From: Haliclona indistincta
Taxonomy: Eukaryota > Porifera > Demospongiae > Haplosclerida > Chalinidae
Direction: 5' to 3'
DNA: 64,000 nucleotides
Assembly (NCBI GenBank): GCA_964017065.1
Contig: OZ024789.1
Location: 11,350,914 to 11,414,913, forward strand
Part shown: positions 1 to 26,989 of the stretch, piece by piece
How positions within the stretch are numbered: position 1 is the stretch's first letter
How the letters are laid out: each line of letters opens with the position of its first letter
Made by a program: the position numbers and the translations under genes
The notes under the pieces: generated by a model
The model's database searches: none
Seen by the model: the letters and a program-made list of their open reading frames with translations, nothing else
Told to the model about the DNA's origin: nothing

Positions 1-9413
<9,413 letters not shown>

Positions 9414-9415
9414 CT

Positions 9416-9876
<461 letters not shown>

Positions 9877-10076
9877 NNNNNNNNNNNNNNNNNNNNNNNN
9901 NNNNNNNNNNNNNNNNNNNNNNNNNNNNNNNNNNNNNNNNNNNNNNNNNNNNNNNNNNNNNNNNNNNNNNNNNNNNNNNNNNNNNNNNNNNNNNNNNNNN
10001 NNNNNNNNNNNNNNNNNNNNNNNNNNNNNNNNNNNNNNNNNNNNNNNNNNNNNNNNNNNNNNNNNNNNNNNNNNNN
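9877..10076. other. Assembly gap of exactly 200 N
   Basis: 200 undetermined bases between a TGAG repeat and a CTCACT repeat. HUWE1 loses its N-terminal third and ANKRD16 its N-terminal half at this point, so the true distance is probably not 200 bp. Confidence 0.97.
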
Positions 10077-10169
10077 TCACTCTCACTCTCACTCTCACTC
10101 TCTCTCACTCGCTCTCTCTCTCTGACTAATTGATCACTGCTTTGGTTGAATTGATGCTTTCTATCCCAG

Positions 10170-11348
10170 CTCTTCATGGACGCACATCAGCTGTTAAAAT
10201 TCTGAAGACAAGGTTGAGTCCAACCCTACACAATAGACCAACCAACCATTTTTTACTTAGCTACTTGTATAAAAATTTATAGGAAGCCGCTTTGATGAAA
10301 TAGTTATATTATAGCTATTAAGTGCAAATAGTTTAACTGGTCAGAATTTTTGGGTAATATTTTTCTGCAGATGCAAGTACGACATCGACTGTGCTGATAG
10401 TTGTGGAGTGACTCCGGTTATGGACTCTGCCAGGAGCGACCATGTTGAGACCACTAGATATCTTGTGCAAGAATGTCAGGTACTTAGACCGCTTAGACAC
10501 TGACATCAGAGAATTTTCTGTCACCTTAATGCACTAATGTGTTCAGTCTCGATCATCCTCCATCGTGTGAATAAAGACAACAGAGACTACAGAGACTGAA
10601 CGCATTAGTGCATGAAGGTGACACTTTGTGCTTCATTTTATGCTCTACATGCATAATTATTGCATATAATATTTCTTTGTTGCAGGCTGATTTGCACAAG
10701 GTGGATGCTCTTGGTCGTGAGGCTGTCCATCACGCCTGCATGGCTGGAATGGTATCCACTCTGGAGTACTTGATAGAGGAAGGAGTAGATGTAACCAAAC
10801 CAGCTGGCACAGGGCTAGCCACGCCTCTACACTATGCTGCTAAAGTGAGCACTTGAATGGACTCTGAAGTACACTTGTAAACGCAAACTTACCTAAAATG
10901 ATAAGCACTACTGGCTGTGTCTCCCGACCACTATAGGTTCAGGTGGGACTGCCCACACCTGCAGTACTGCCAGTACTCCTGTGAGCTCCTAGCCTGGGTT
11001 CCAGGAGTTGGGAAACTGCTTATAACTTAGCTATTTGAAAAAGCGGAAAGCTATAGTTGTTAAAATGCAAGCGTTGATATGACCATCTGGCAGTAGGTGC
11101 TTAGCTGTTTTCCTATCTCCACTGCCTCGTCTGCAGGAAGGGCAGGCCGAGGTGATTGCTGTTCTACTCCATAATGGAGCAAGTGCTCACACCACTGACC
11201 GCCATGGTAGAACAGGTTAGCGCCACAGCTAGAGCATGCTGTAGTCTTTGAGCATCTCTCTCTCTTCCTAGCTCTAGATATTGCACGGCGTGCGAGAGGA
11301 GGAGGGAAAGCTGTGGAACTACTAGAACAAGCTCTGTATAAATCATGA
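10170..11348 (+). CDS. ANKRD16: ANKRD16-like ankyrin-repeat protein, C-terminal half (5 exons)
   Basis: Exons 10170-10212, 10371-10479, 10686-10844, 11137-11215 and 11272-11348 join in phase to about 154 residues ending at TGA 11348. The product is four to five ankyrin repeats: LHGRTSAVKIL; CKYDIDCADSCGVTPVMDSA; KVDALGREAVHHACMAGM; GLATPLHYAAKEGQAEVIAV; DRHGRTALDIARR. The Cys-rich CKY.ID.AD.CGVT and LG.EA.HHA segments match ANKRD16, which in mice binds the AlaRS catalytic domain and captures misactivated serine. The 5' exons are missing at the 200-N gap. An ATTAAA at about 11391 could be the poly(A) signal. Another ankyrin protein cannot be fully excluded, but the segment order agrees with ANKRD16. 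Confidence 0.78.
10518..10627. repeat. Short foldback element, copy B
   Basis: Same family as 5466-5575: inverted ends TGTCACCTT(A/C)ATGCACTAAT around a loop carrying CATCCTCCATCGTGTGAATA, here in the opposite orientation. It lies in the ANKRD16 intron 10480-10685. Confidence 0.82.
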
Positions 11349-11488
11349 ATATTGTTACTGCAAGAACCTGTAATTAGTCTCTGCTGATTATTAAACAAAG
11401 AAGGGTGTGGCATTTTACTGCAGTTCTGCTCAGCAAGTCACTGCTGGAACGCAGCGCTGAAAGAGTACCGCTACACGGCGCAGCGAGG

Positions 11489-16959
<5,471 letters not shown>

Positions 16960-17009
16960 CATTAAGTGCATGCTCATGAATAACGTTAAAGGCATTTTTG
17001 TATTGCCTA

Positions 17010-17015
17010 AATAAA
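17010..17015 (+). promoter_or_regulatory. Poly(A) signal AATAAA for the kinase gene
   Basis: AATAAA 51 bp after the stop codon at 16959; position and sequence fit a cleavage and polyadenylation signal. Confidence 0.6.
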
Positions 17016-18376
<1,361 letters not shown>

Positions 18377-18545
18377 CAGTGGAGCCTCTCTAAGGCGGAC
18401 ACCATTGGGACCAACAAAATTGTCCATTATAGAGAGGGTGTCCCCTGGTCAGGGGTTTACTATACATTATGTGGGTTATATATTGGGATTCAGTAAGTGT
18501 CCATTATAGAGGGATGAGGGGTGTCCTCTAAGACGGGTTCCACTG
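18377..18545. mobile_element. Pogo/Tc1-mariner-like MITE with TA duplication
   Basis: A 169-bp element with ends CAGTGGAGCCTCTCTAAGGC and GACGGGTTCCACTG (inverted repeats with a few differences), flanked by TA on both sides. CAGT(G)G...CCTCTCTAA ends and a TA target are usual for pogo-type elements. It has no coding capacity and is absent from the corresponding place upstream of the other receptor copies. Confidence 0.78.
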
Positions 18546-18723
18546 TATGATATCCATGTAGTTCTGGAACTCAGTCAAAATAAGAAATTTTATACATCAA
18601 TGCACTTTATGCATGAATGAATATCACACAGCATAGAATCTACACACAAAATTACTGTGTGCAGGCTGTGTGACTGTGTACTGTCTAGAAAGCGTCAGGA
18701 GAATTTGGAGATACATTTGTAAG

Positions 18724-18821
18724 CGTATCAAAACACAACGCTCGCTCAGGCTCGTTGCATTAAAACAACAAGCACGCCTCTTATAGCAATTTCAGTCTGT
18801 TTCCTGACTTGAGGAGACGCG
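18724..18821 (+). promoter_or_regulatory. Conserved upstream block of receptor 1 (putative promoter/5' UTR)
   Basis: GCTCGCTCAGGCTCG, then GTTGCATTAAAA, then TTTCAGTCTG 15-25 bp before the ATG, is shared with receptors 2, 3 and 4 at the same place. TTTCAG|TCTG could be a 3' splice site of a 5' UTR intron. No classical TATA box is obvious. Confidence 0.45.
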
Positions 18822-21079
18822 ATGAGGATCACCGTCTACTTGCTGCTGCTGTGCTTCGTCTCTTGTGCTGTCCTCTTCCAGCAAGTCTCAGCATCACTAG
18901 CCAAGTGAGACTCGATAGCTGTCTTATTGGTCAGCTTAGCCTTCCCTGTCTGCCCCTTTTTTCTCATAGACTAAATTTCGAGCAAAACAATAATTGTACC
19001 AAATCCTCGCCTGTTGTGCAACTTGCTGTGCGGTCGAGAAGCGCTCTAGATCCTGCTCAGCCGTTCAGTGAATGGAGCCTGCTTCACTACTACTCGTACG
19101 ATCACAATGGTAAGGCTGCCAGGTCTCCGGCAGTTTAGTACATGTACACAAGATGCATAATAAGTTTGCATGTATAATGATGTACAACAATAATTCTCTG
19201 GTTGTTGTGTTCATAGCAAAGTTCATTATTAATCTATTTTCGCCATTGCAGGATTATGTAACTGTACTGAAGACTCTTTCACAGTTGACAACAACACACA
19301 GTACCAGTTCAGGATTGAACTAAGCCGAGCTTCACCTTGTTATTGCATTAATACTTATGCTTTTGTTACACAACTTAACTTACCTGGACCACTAAAAATT
19401 TGGCCAGGTGGTGAATTGGTTTGGCACCTTGAACACAGCAATCAAACAACTACAATTTTTTCAAACGGAGTACCAGAAGATCAGCCTAACCTTTGCCCTT
19501 CAGACAACAGCACAAATATATTTCTTTCTCCAGTACTACAAAGAATGAATCTTATGCCATATCCATGTAACAATGACACCTTCTGTCCTCACAACACGAC
19601 TGATCTTGCTGTTGCTTACAAAGACACATTCAATGCTAGTAGCTGTACTACTGAGCACTGCTTCCCATTCAAACCACTCAACAGAACTCTGATGTAAGTC
19701 AACTCAATTTAGAAAGATTCAACTCACTTTGACCAGGGGCTTATCATTCCAATGAGCGTACAACTTTGAATGCACAAAACTTTTTTTCTAAGACAGTGTT
19801 GTATAGACCTTATAAGGCAGTTGTTGTATGGACCTTATAACGGTACTCCATACCAGGGCTGTATAGTTCTCACACAATTGCTGCGCATTTTCTCATGTTT
19901 CATGTTTCTTGGAATGATAAGCTCCTGTTTTGATGAATTTGAAATTTTAATCTTTGTGTAATATTTGTGCTGCATGTATATTCATGCATACTATCTATAC
20001 AAGAGCTGTTTACTATTAGACAAAGTTAATAGTTATCTTAAAGTTGTTACAAGAACTAATAATGTATGATAATAATCTATGATAATAGTATTCCTTTTAT
20101 GATGCCTAGTACACGAAAACATACCACCTCGTCATGCTCTATAATTGTTATGAATTTTTATCACTCCCTCGCAGGCAAGCCTCCATCGACTTCTCTCTCA
20201 TTCTTACATTTGAAAATTCATCACGCTGCACTGACCTCAACGATATTAATGAAGGGATCCTATTGAAAGCTACCGACCATCTCAATTTTACAAAAAATCT
20301 TAATTTTTACTACAGCACAAACGAAGACAACTACAACAATGACTCAAATATTGTCCCTATGGTAATAAATCATGGATCCATGGTCACTTTGAATTACTCT
20401 TCTATAATCTTCAACGTCACAGCAACTTTTAACGATAGCACCGGTCTGCTAAATTATTCTAAAAATGGGAATGAAATTTTCAACCGAATATCTTCAATTT
20501 CATGGGAGCAGTACACAGTAAATATGTCTTTAAAACAAGATTGCGACGTGTGGTCTTTAGACAATCTGGCTGTCATTGTGCAGTACGAGAACTGTACGCG
20601 AGAGGTTTTCAATGAAGACTTTGAAGGAGATTTCAAGTGAGTGTAACATGTACATTCTCCCTCTCCATTCCTACCTCGATCGATTTTTCTTTTCTTTCTC
20701 CTTCCCTTCTTATCCCTTCTTTAATTACTGTCTCCCCTCCCTTATCTGTTAATCTCTTGTTTTTAGTGAAATGGACTGGGAGCTGATGTTTACAAATTTG
20801 TCCAGTACTCCTTCCAACTGTACCAACAGCTCCGGTAGCTGTTTGTACTTCACTGGCAGAAATAATGACACATATGTGACTGTTCGCAAAGCAACTACTC
20901 CTCTGCTTGATATTAGACTGGTTCGAGCAGTCAAGCCACCACATGCCCCACAGATAAGCAATTCCTGCAACAGGAACCAAACTCAAATGTATGAACATCT
21001 CATTTCCTTGTTACTTTTTCTACTTGTTGCTTCATGCTAAACCTAATAATTTATACTGACTGCTCTTTCACTCGTGCAC

Positions 21080-21144
<65 letters not shown>

Positions 21145-24100
21145 ACTCTCTCTCTTGTAGTGTGATCGAGTTCGATATAGCTACATTTGATTTTCGCTAC
21201 CCCACTCCCTGCACCGATCAAGACACTAATGGAATCTTACTAAGCATCAACGAGACTACCAACTTGGCGTATTTCACTCCACTTGCTAACACACAATGGG
21301 ACAATTTTAATGCAGCAACCATCACGCTTAATGTTTCAAACACATCTGTACCTATATGGTCACCTCAGCTGACAGAAGTATTAAGTACATGTGTATCTAA
21401 TAGTGCCATTGCCAAGAGAGAGATGCTAGATATTGTATGGAAACAGGATCGTTATGTTGCTGGACAAGATTACTGGTATCTTAGAATTCGAGCTGTGCTA
21501 ATAGGAAATATCGCTCTTAACATTACAGCAACGAATGATAGTGCCAGGTATGAATAGTGTTTGTATGTGCTGTTACGTTATGTATCTTTTCTTGTTAGTT
21601 ATAACATAACACTAGTGAACTGTGTCACTAGTCAAAACTACACAAAATGCAATGGAATTGGCACGTCACGATCCGTCACACTCTCTCTCTATCTGGACAA
21701 GATCCTTCCACCAGAACCTACAACTCGATCTTCTTCAACTCCTACACCATCTTCTACACCATCTCCTGCACCATCTCATACACAATCTCCTACACCATCT
21801 CATACACCATCTCCTACACCATCTCCTCAACCGGCTCCTACACCATCTCCTCAACCGGCTCCTATAGAGGAGATAAAAAATTTGGTATGTACCGAGACAC
21901 GCATGCATGCTCTCTTTGATTGTTTTGTACCATCATTTATTACAATTATTTGTAGACGAAAGAGAACCCCACAGCTGGACTCTTGAAATATCTTGAACAG
22001 CAACAGGAGGACTATACCATTGCTCAACGCCAGGAGCTACTTCAAATAGCTTACAATGAACAGCCGAGAGAGAACATCAATGAAACATTCGTCAAGGTAG
22101 AGAGTATTACTGCGGAAACTGTGCTTATCAGTGAGTTTGGTTTATATGATATGCAGACATTTTTGGAAGTGTTTCAAACCGGCTCAATTCCCAGGCGCAC
22201 TACTGACCAGGTGAGATACCACTACATTGTAAAGACTTCATACAAAATGCATGCAGTACTCATTTGCATTCACTGCATTTATTATTATTTTGATGCTTTT
22301 TTAATTCTGCAACACTGCAGATCTAGAGTTCATGCAATGAATTAGTTCCAGTATCTTTTCTTCTTGGTCCTATAGGCTACCACAACAACTGCAGTTAATC
22401 TTTTAAAACTCTTGGATGATATAGCTCTCTCATTTGCTGACAATTCTGTTTTTGATGATTTATCAAGCAACAATACTATCACACTGCAAGACTTGAGTGC
22501 GTTAATTGGTGTCTGCTATAGAGCAGTAACTCAGTTGTTTATTGTGTATAGTATAAAGCAAGATTCACTCAATCAGGACTAGTGTCTGCTATAGAGCAGT
22601 AACTCAGTGGTTTGTTGTGTACAGTATAAAGCAAGATTCACTCAATCAGGACTAGTGTCTGCTATAGAGCAGTAACTCATTGGTTTGTTGTGTACAGTAT
22701 AAAGCAAGATTCACTCAATCAGGACTAGTGTCTGCTATAGAGCAGTAACTCAGTTGTTTGTTGTGTACAGTATAAAGCAAGATTCACTCAATCAGGACTA
22801 GTGTCTGCTATAGAGCAGTAACTCAGTAGTTTGTTGTGTACAGTATAAAGCAAGATTCACTCAATCAGGACTAGTGTCTGCTATAGAGCAGTAACTCAGT
22901 TGTTTGTTGTGTACAGTATAAAGCAAGATTCACTCAATCAGGACTAGTGTCTGCTATAGAGCAGTAACTCAGTGGTTTGTTGTGTACAGTATAAAGCAAG
23001 AATCACTCAATCAGGACTAGTGTCTGCTATAGAACAGTAACTCAGTTGTTTGTTATGTACAGCCTATATAACTTCCCAATTTAAGGTTCGAAGGTTCATT
23101 CGTGTTGTTGATATAAGTACGAATGTTAGTTTTTTCAACGTGTCATCAGAATCTTGTCTATAGCAACAGACTAAGTACCATTTCAGTATTATTATGCTGA
23201 ATAACATGAAGTTCAACATGGTATACATAATTTCTTGATGTTTACAGTAACCAATAATGATCTTCATTATTGTTAAGAGCAACAGACCATTGTCTGCTCT
23301 AGAAATACCGTTCTTTCTCGGAAGTTTCAATACAGTGATTGTTATGCATTTGAGACTACTGTAATGCTTTTCTTAGAATATGTGAGCGGATTTGAAAAAG
23401 GGGTTACTTCTCTCCAGCAATTTCAAACATTACTAAAACTCACTGAAAGTTTTTGTCTGTAATATGTGATCGTTCTGGTTGCTGTATATCAAATTTCAGA
23501 GGCATGGTACTAAATATGGCTGTCTTGGAGCATGTTGAAAACATGCATGCGTTTGAAAATTGCAGGAGCGAAGTGACCCCTTTTCTCAAATCCGCTCTCA
23601 TAATTATGTTGACTTCCCCGTCTCCATGTTTTCCCACAGCTCTTGTTGTGACGAAGGTGCAGTCCTATGCCGGCAGAGTAGTGGGCCTGTCTATTGAAGG
23701 CAGTAATATAACTCTTCCTGGAGTACTCTTTAATGGTGAGACTCTTCAATGGTATGCATAATACCACTGACATAGGGGCAGCATAGGGGTATATAAATTT
23801 TAAGAAAAATAATTAGAGTTACATGTATAAAAATTTTGAGGTATAATTTTTATTGGGATCAAATTTTACCTGCATATGCACAAAATTTTGATTGCAATAT
23901 TTTATTTCATTTTGTCTCTTCCCTGCTCTTCAGAGCCTGTTCTGGTTGCTTCATACCACTTCAAAAATCTCTCTTGGCTCATTCCACAGTGAGACAACTC
24001 CACTTTCAGTAATAACAACTTTTTCACTATTCATTCTCAGGCCTTCTGATAACACCAGCTATACTCATCCCATCATCTCTTCTGTGATTAACTGTACTGT

Positions 24101-26989
24101 GTGCTCCACTCAAAATCTCTCGGAAAATGTGACAATTTTCTTCAATTCTGTGTCACCTGGTCCTGCTCAATGTGTTTTTGCCGATGTCCAGTAAGTCAAG
24201 TCAATTTTCTATGAGTCTTCCGAGTTTTATTGCATAAAAATTAATTATTGAGTTAAGTGCTACTGTTTATTTTAGGAGAGGGATCGGAGAGAATTCCATG
24301 TTCTGGACCAGGGAAAATACTGGATGTACAGCTGAACGTATGAGTGATGGATCTGTGCAGTGTTCGTGCAATCATCTTACTCACTTTGCTATTCTGCTTA
24401 GCCCTGGAGTGGTAAGATATTGGAGGGAGAGACACAGAGGGAGGGAGGGAGAGGGAGAGGGAGCAAAAGAGAGAGGAAGAGGGAGACAGAGAGGGAGAGA
24501 GAGGTAGGTGCATACTGTGAACTTCTATCTCTACAGGAAATATCACAAGTTCATAGAAAAATTCTGACTATTGCAGGATATGTGTTAGTTCCCATATCAC
24601 TGGTGTTCTTGTTAGCAACAATTTTAGCCTATGTGATGCTCAGGTGAGTGTGTTCATTTTAACTACAATCTTCATTTGAATGCATTTTACTTTTTTCTTC
24701 AGGGCTTTGTGGAGCATGCGTAACTACATTCACTGTATGTTGTGTGCCAACTTGATTGCTGCCCAGCTCGTGTTTGTAGTGGGTGTGGAGAGAACTGAGA
24801 ATGAGGTAAAGAATGTCCTCCTGTCCTCTCACTGATTATTCACTCTCCTGCACACAGGTTGTCTGTTCAGCCATTGCTGTGTTGCTCCACTACCTGTTCC
24901 TGGTGGTGTTCATGTGGATGCTAATGGAGGGTGTGGTCTTGTATGTAGCACTAGTCAAAGTGTTCATTAAACACCGGAAACGATATATTGCTGGATTTAC
25001 CATCACTAGCTATGGTTAGTAACCGATTGACCATTAGTCTGTAGTAACCAATGGACTATTGGAGCATTGGGCATTGGTCAGTAACGTACATGAAAAAGGA
25101 ATAGTTGAAGTTTTTCATGCACCAAAATTAATATGGAAAATTTGCTAAGTAATTTTTTTACCAGTATCGATCACTGTTGGATGACTATTTGTCAATGGTA
25201 TCACTTCTTGCTTGTCTTCATGCAGGGTTACCACTCTTCTATATGGCTGTTATAGCACCCATTGGCTTCCTAGTTGATACAGTCGAGACGGGTAATCACT
25301 ATGGTTTCTACTCCAATGGATCACTGACTGCGTGAGTGGAGTATTGTTCAGTAACTCTCTCAATTGTTAACCCTCTCTTCACTGCAGCTGTTGGCTCCGA
25401 TATGATACACATTTTATCTACGCCTTCATTGCTCCCGTTACATTGATCACATTGGTGAGGTCCACTCCACCTCTGTGCTGCAGATGTTTGATATATTTTT
25501 GTCTCTTAGATCAATATTGGATTTCTTGTGATGACTATTGTGATCATGTGCCGACACTTCAAAAAACAAGATAAGAAAAATAACGTTGCGTCAACAAGGT
25601 ATTAATGGTACTAGCAGCTGTAGGCTTTCCACTGTACTCTAACTAGCTGGTGGTTATAATAAGCAGACAGGTTCCACTGTACTGTTTGATCCCTAACTAG
25701 CTTGTTATTTTAAGCAGGTGGTGATCATGGTTCTACTGTACTTTTTGGTCCCTAGCTAGCTGGCTGTTATAAGCAGACAGTGACGCCTATAGACAGGTTC
25801 CACTGTACTTTGTTACTCTCTACATGTACTCTTTACAGGCACTGGGTGAAAGTGATTATACTGCTGACGGTCGTAATGGGCATTACATGGATCGGAAATG
25901 TACTGTTCTTCAGAGAAGAACTACTCTTCATTGCCTACATCATAACCATCTTTATTGCTTGTCAAGGAATCATCATTTTCATACTCTTTGTACCTCTCTC
26001 AAAGCAGGTTAACTAAAATGAAATGCAGCACAATATTTGTAAAAGCAATAGCAAGTTTGTGTTGATGTGACTTCACTGAATACAGTTCTGAATACAGATG
26101 AGCGAAGGAAATTGACATTAATTTTAATAGTGTAATTTAAAATAAAATTAATGGAGTTGCATAATTTTGAGATTTATTCCAATTTTGATGCATAATCATC
26201 AATTTGATGCAGGTTAGAGAAGCTTATGGTAAGTGGTGGAAGACAAAGCAGTCTCAGTCGGAATTTCTCAGCAAATTGTTTCCAACCAAGCGATCCACTC
26301 TGGCTGTATCAGTAAGTCAAGTTGATCACAACATACTCTGTCATCTCACTCTTTCTGCTGCTACAGGGATCTGGAGCACAAAAGATGAAAGAGCAGAGAC
26401 CACAAGTGTATGTTATGAAGACAGCAGACTTATCTTGTGAGTAGTAGCTGTAGTACCTCAATATTTGTTATGTACCACTGCAGCTGGTGTTAATAAGATT
26501 TGTGTTATTTTTGTCGTAAGTTGAATAAAGTTGTGACGTAAAAACTCAGCTCTACCAGGGCCTACAGGGTCTGTGTACTATTTGTTCATCTTATTTTTGT
26601 ACCTCCGTTGCAGTCTCCATTGCATGGTATATTCGTTGTTTGATGTAATTCTAGTGTTCTTTATTCCAGGAATAACCTAAATTTTAAACAGTAATTTTGT
26701 ATAAAGGCTGTGATTTTTGTATTAGGCATGTAACACGATTTTTCCATTTTTAGCGAATGCTGGAGTATATGTGAATCCATCATTGCCTTCCACATTCGCA
26801 AATAACTCACAAGACTCACAAACAGACGAAAAACTGAGCAACATCAATCAACTTATCTTGTCAGACAGCCCAGATCAAATAGCCTCTCCTTCTCCTGATC
26901 ATTCTCAGCTCTCTCCCAACGGGAGGCAGAACGATCTGAACGGATCTGCACAGCATCTTCTAATCTCAGACAGCAGTACTGTACTATAG
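18822..26989 (+). CDS. Adhesion GPCR, tandem copy 1 (reelin-like ectodomain, GAIN/GPS, 7TM)
   Basis: Twenty-four exons: 18822-18904, 18970-19109, 19252-19693, 20175-20636, 20767-20988, 21161-21547, 21599-21884, 21956-22096, 22157-22210, 22376-22496, 23640-23735, 23934-23988, 24041-24190, 24276-24411, 24537-24643, 24703-24805, 24858-25014, 25226-25331, 25388-25454, 25510-25598, 25839-26007, 26213-26311, 26367-26436 and 26754-26989. They total 3,978 nt (1,325 aa) with matching phases. Residues 1-25 are a signal peptide, ~28-580 a Cys-rich, heavily N-glycosylatable ectodomain, ~595-670 a Pro/Thr/Ser stalk, ~675-880 GAIN, ~880-925 GPS, ~926-1191 7TM, then a Ser-rich tail ending DSSTVL (class I PDZ ligand). 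Predicted plasma-membrane receptor, self-cleaved at the GPS; ligand unknown. I cannot assign it to a vertebrate ADGR family. Confidence 0.9.
19252..21547 (+). CDS. Receptor 1 ectodomain exons: two reelin-like units (proposed)
   Basis: Exon 4 ends with SISWEQYTVNMSLKQDCDVWSLDNLAV, like the reelin ending FRW.Q...WAIDNV.I. Exon 4 into 5 then begins a new unit (EDFEGDF...DW, CLYFTGRNND, TVRKATTPLLD), matching DNFE...W..., SLYF.G and R.A.T.PLD in reelin. Exon 6 supplies its second half: GILLSINETTN...FTPL, then DIVWKQDRYVAGQDYWYLR, like reelin's VLLQYS..GG..W and RWWQP...G.D.WALD. Exons 2-3 (NCTEDSFTV..NTQYQFRIE) would be the first half of unit one. No EGF module is seen between units. The similarity is by motif order seen by eye, not by a search. 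Many N-X-S/T sites are present. Confidence 0.55.
21083..21155. repeat. (CT)n in intron 5 of receptor 1
   Basis: CT run leading to TCTTGTAG at the acceptor of exon 6. The equivalent intron of receptor 3 has only short, mixed CT/CCCT sequence, so length varies by copy. Confidence 0.9.
21599..21884 (+). CDS. Receptor 1 stalk exon (Pro/Thr/Ser repeats)
   Basis: After VTLSLYLDKILPP the exon encodes about 50 residues of TPSP, SHTPSP and SPQPAP repeats, then EEIKNL. It is a mucin-like O-glycosylation stalk between the folded ectodomain and GAIN. The equivalent exons in receptors 2 (31667-31847) and 3 (42955-43177) are shorter and of different sequence. Confidence 0.85.
21956..24411 (+). CDS. Receptor 1 GAIN domain and GPS exons
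   Basis: Exons 8-10 encode helical GAIN subdomain A (TAGLLKYLEQQQEDYTIAQ, TTTAVNLLKLLDDIALS). Exons 11-13 encode the beta-rich subdomain (AGRVVGLSIEGSNITLP, ENVTIFFNSV, CVFAD). Exon 14 encodes the GPS: FW.......GC, CSCNHLTHFAIL. Cys pairs and the HL/T cleavage triad are intact. The residues after the cut, THFAILLSPGV, would be the tethered agonist. Confidence 0.88.
22500..23066. repeat. 73-bp minisatellite, about 7.7 units, in intron 10 of receptor 1
   Basis: The unit GTGTCTGCTATAGAGCAGTA ... TCACTCAATCAGGACTA begins 4-10 bp after the exon 10 donor. Units differ at single positions (CAGTGG/CAGTTG/CATTGG). Receptor 2 has about 2.5 units and receptor 3 about 3.8 at the same place. Confidence 0.93.
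24537..26007 (+). CDS. Receptor 1 seven-transmembrane (family B2) exons
   Basis: TM1 ILTIAGYVLVPISLVFLLAT; TM2 NYIHCMLCANLIAAQLVFVV; TM3 CSAIAVLLHYLFLVVFMWML followed by MEGVVLY; TM4 GLPLFYMAVIAPIGF; TM5 FIYAFIAPVTLITLINIGFL; TM6 VKVIILLTVVMGITWIGNVL; TM7 AYIITIFIACQGIIIFILFV followed by VREAYGKWW. The LHYLFL...F.WML.EG, CW in ECL2 and ACQGIIIF motifs are those of adhesion GPCRs. Confidence 0.92.

Noticed and set aside
18809..19138. Frame starting before the receptor 1 ATG in another phase
   Set aside because: The signal-peptide frame from 18822 is conserved in all four copies and joins in phase to exon 2; this frame is not.
23453..23640. Possible extra exon of receptor 1 upstream of exon 11 (ATTTCAG at ~23498)
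   Set aside because: The corresponding region in receptor 2 has indels that change the frame, and it is missing in receptor 3, while exon 10 joins directly in phase to exon 11.
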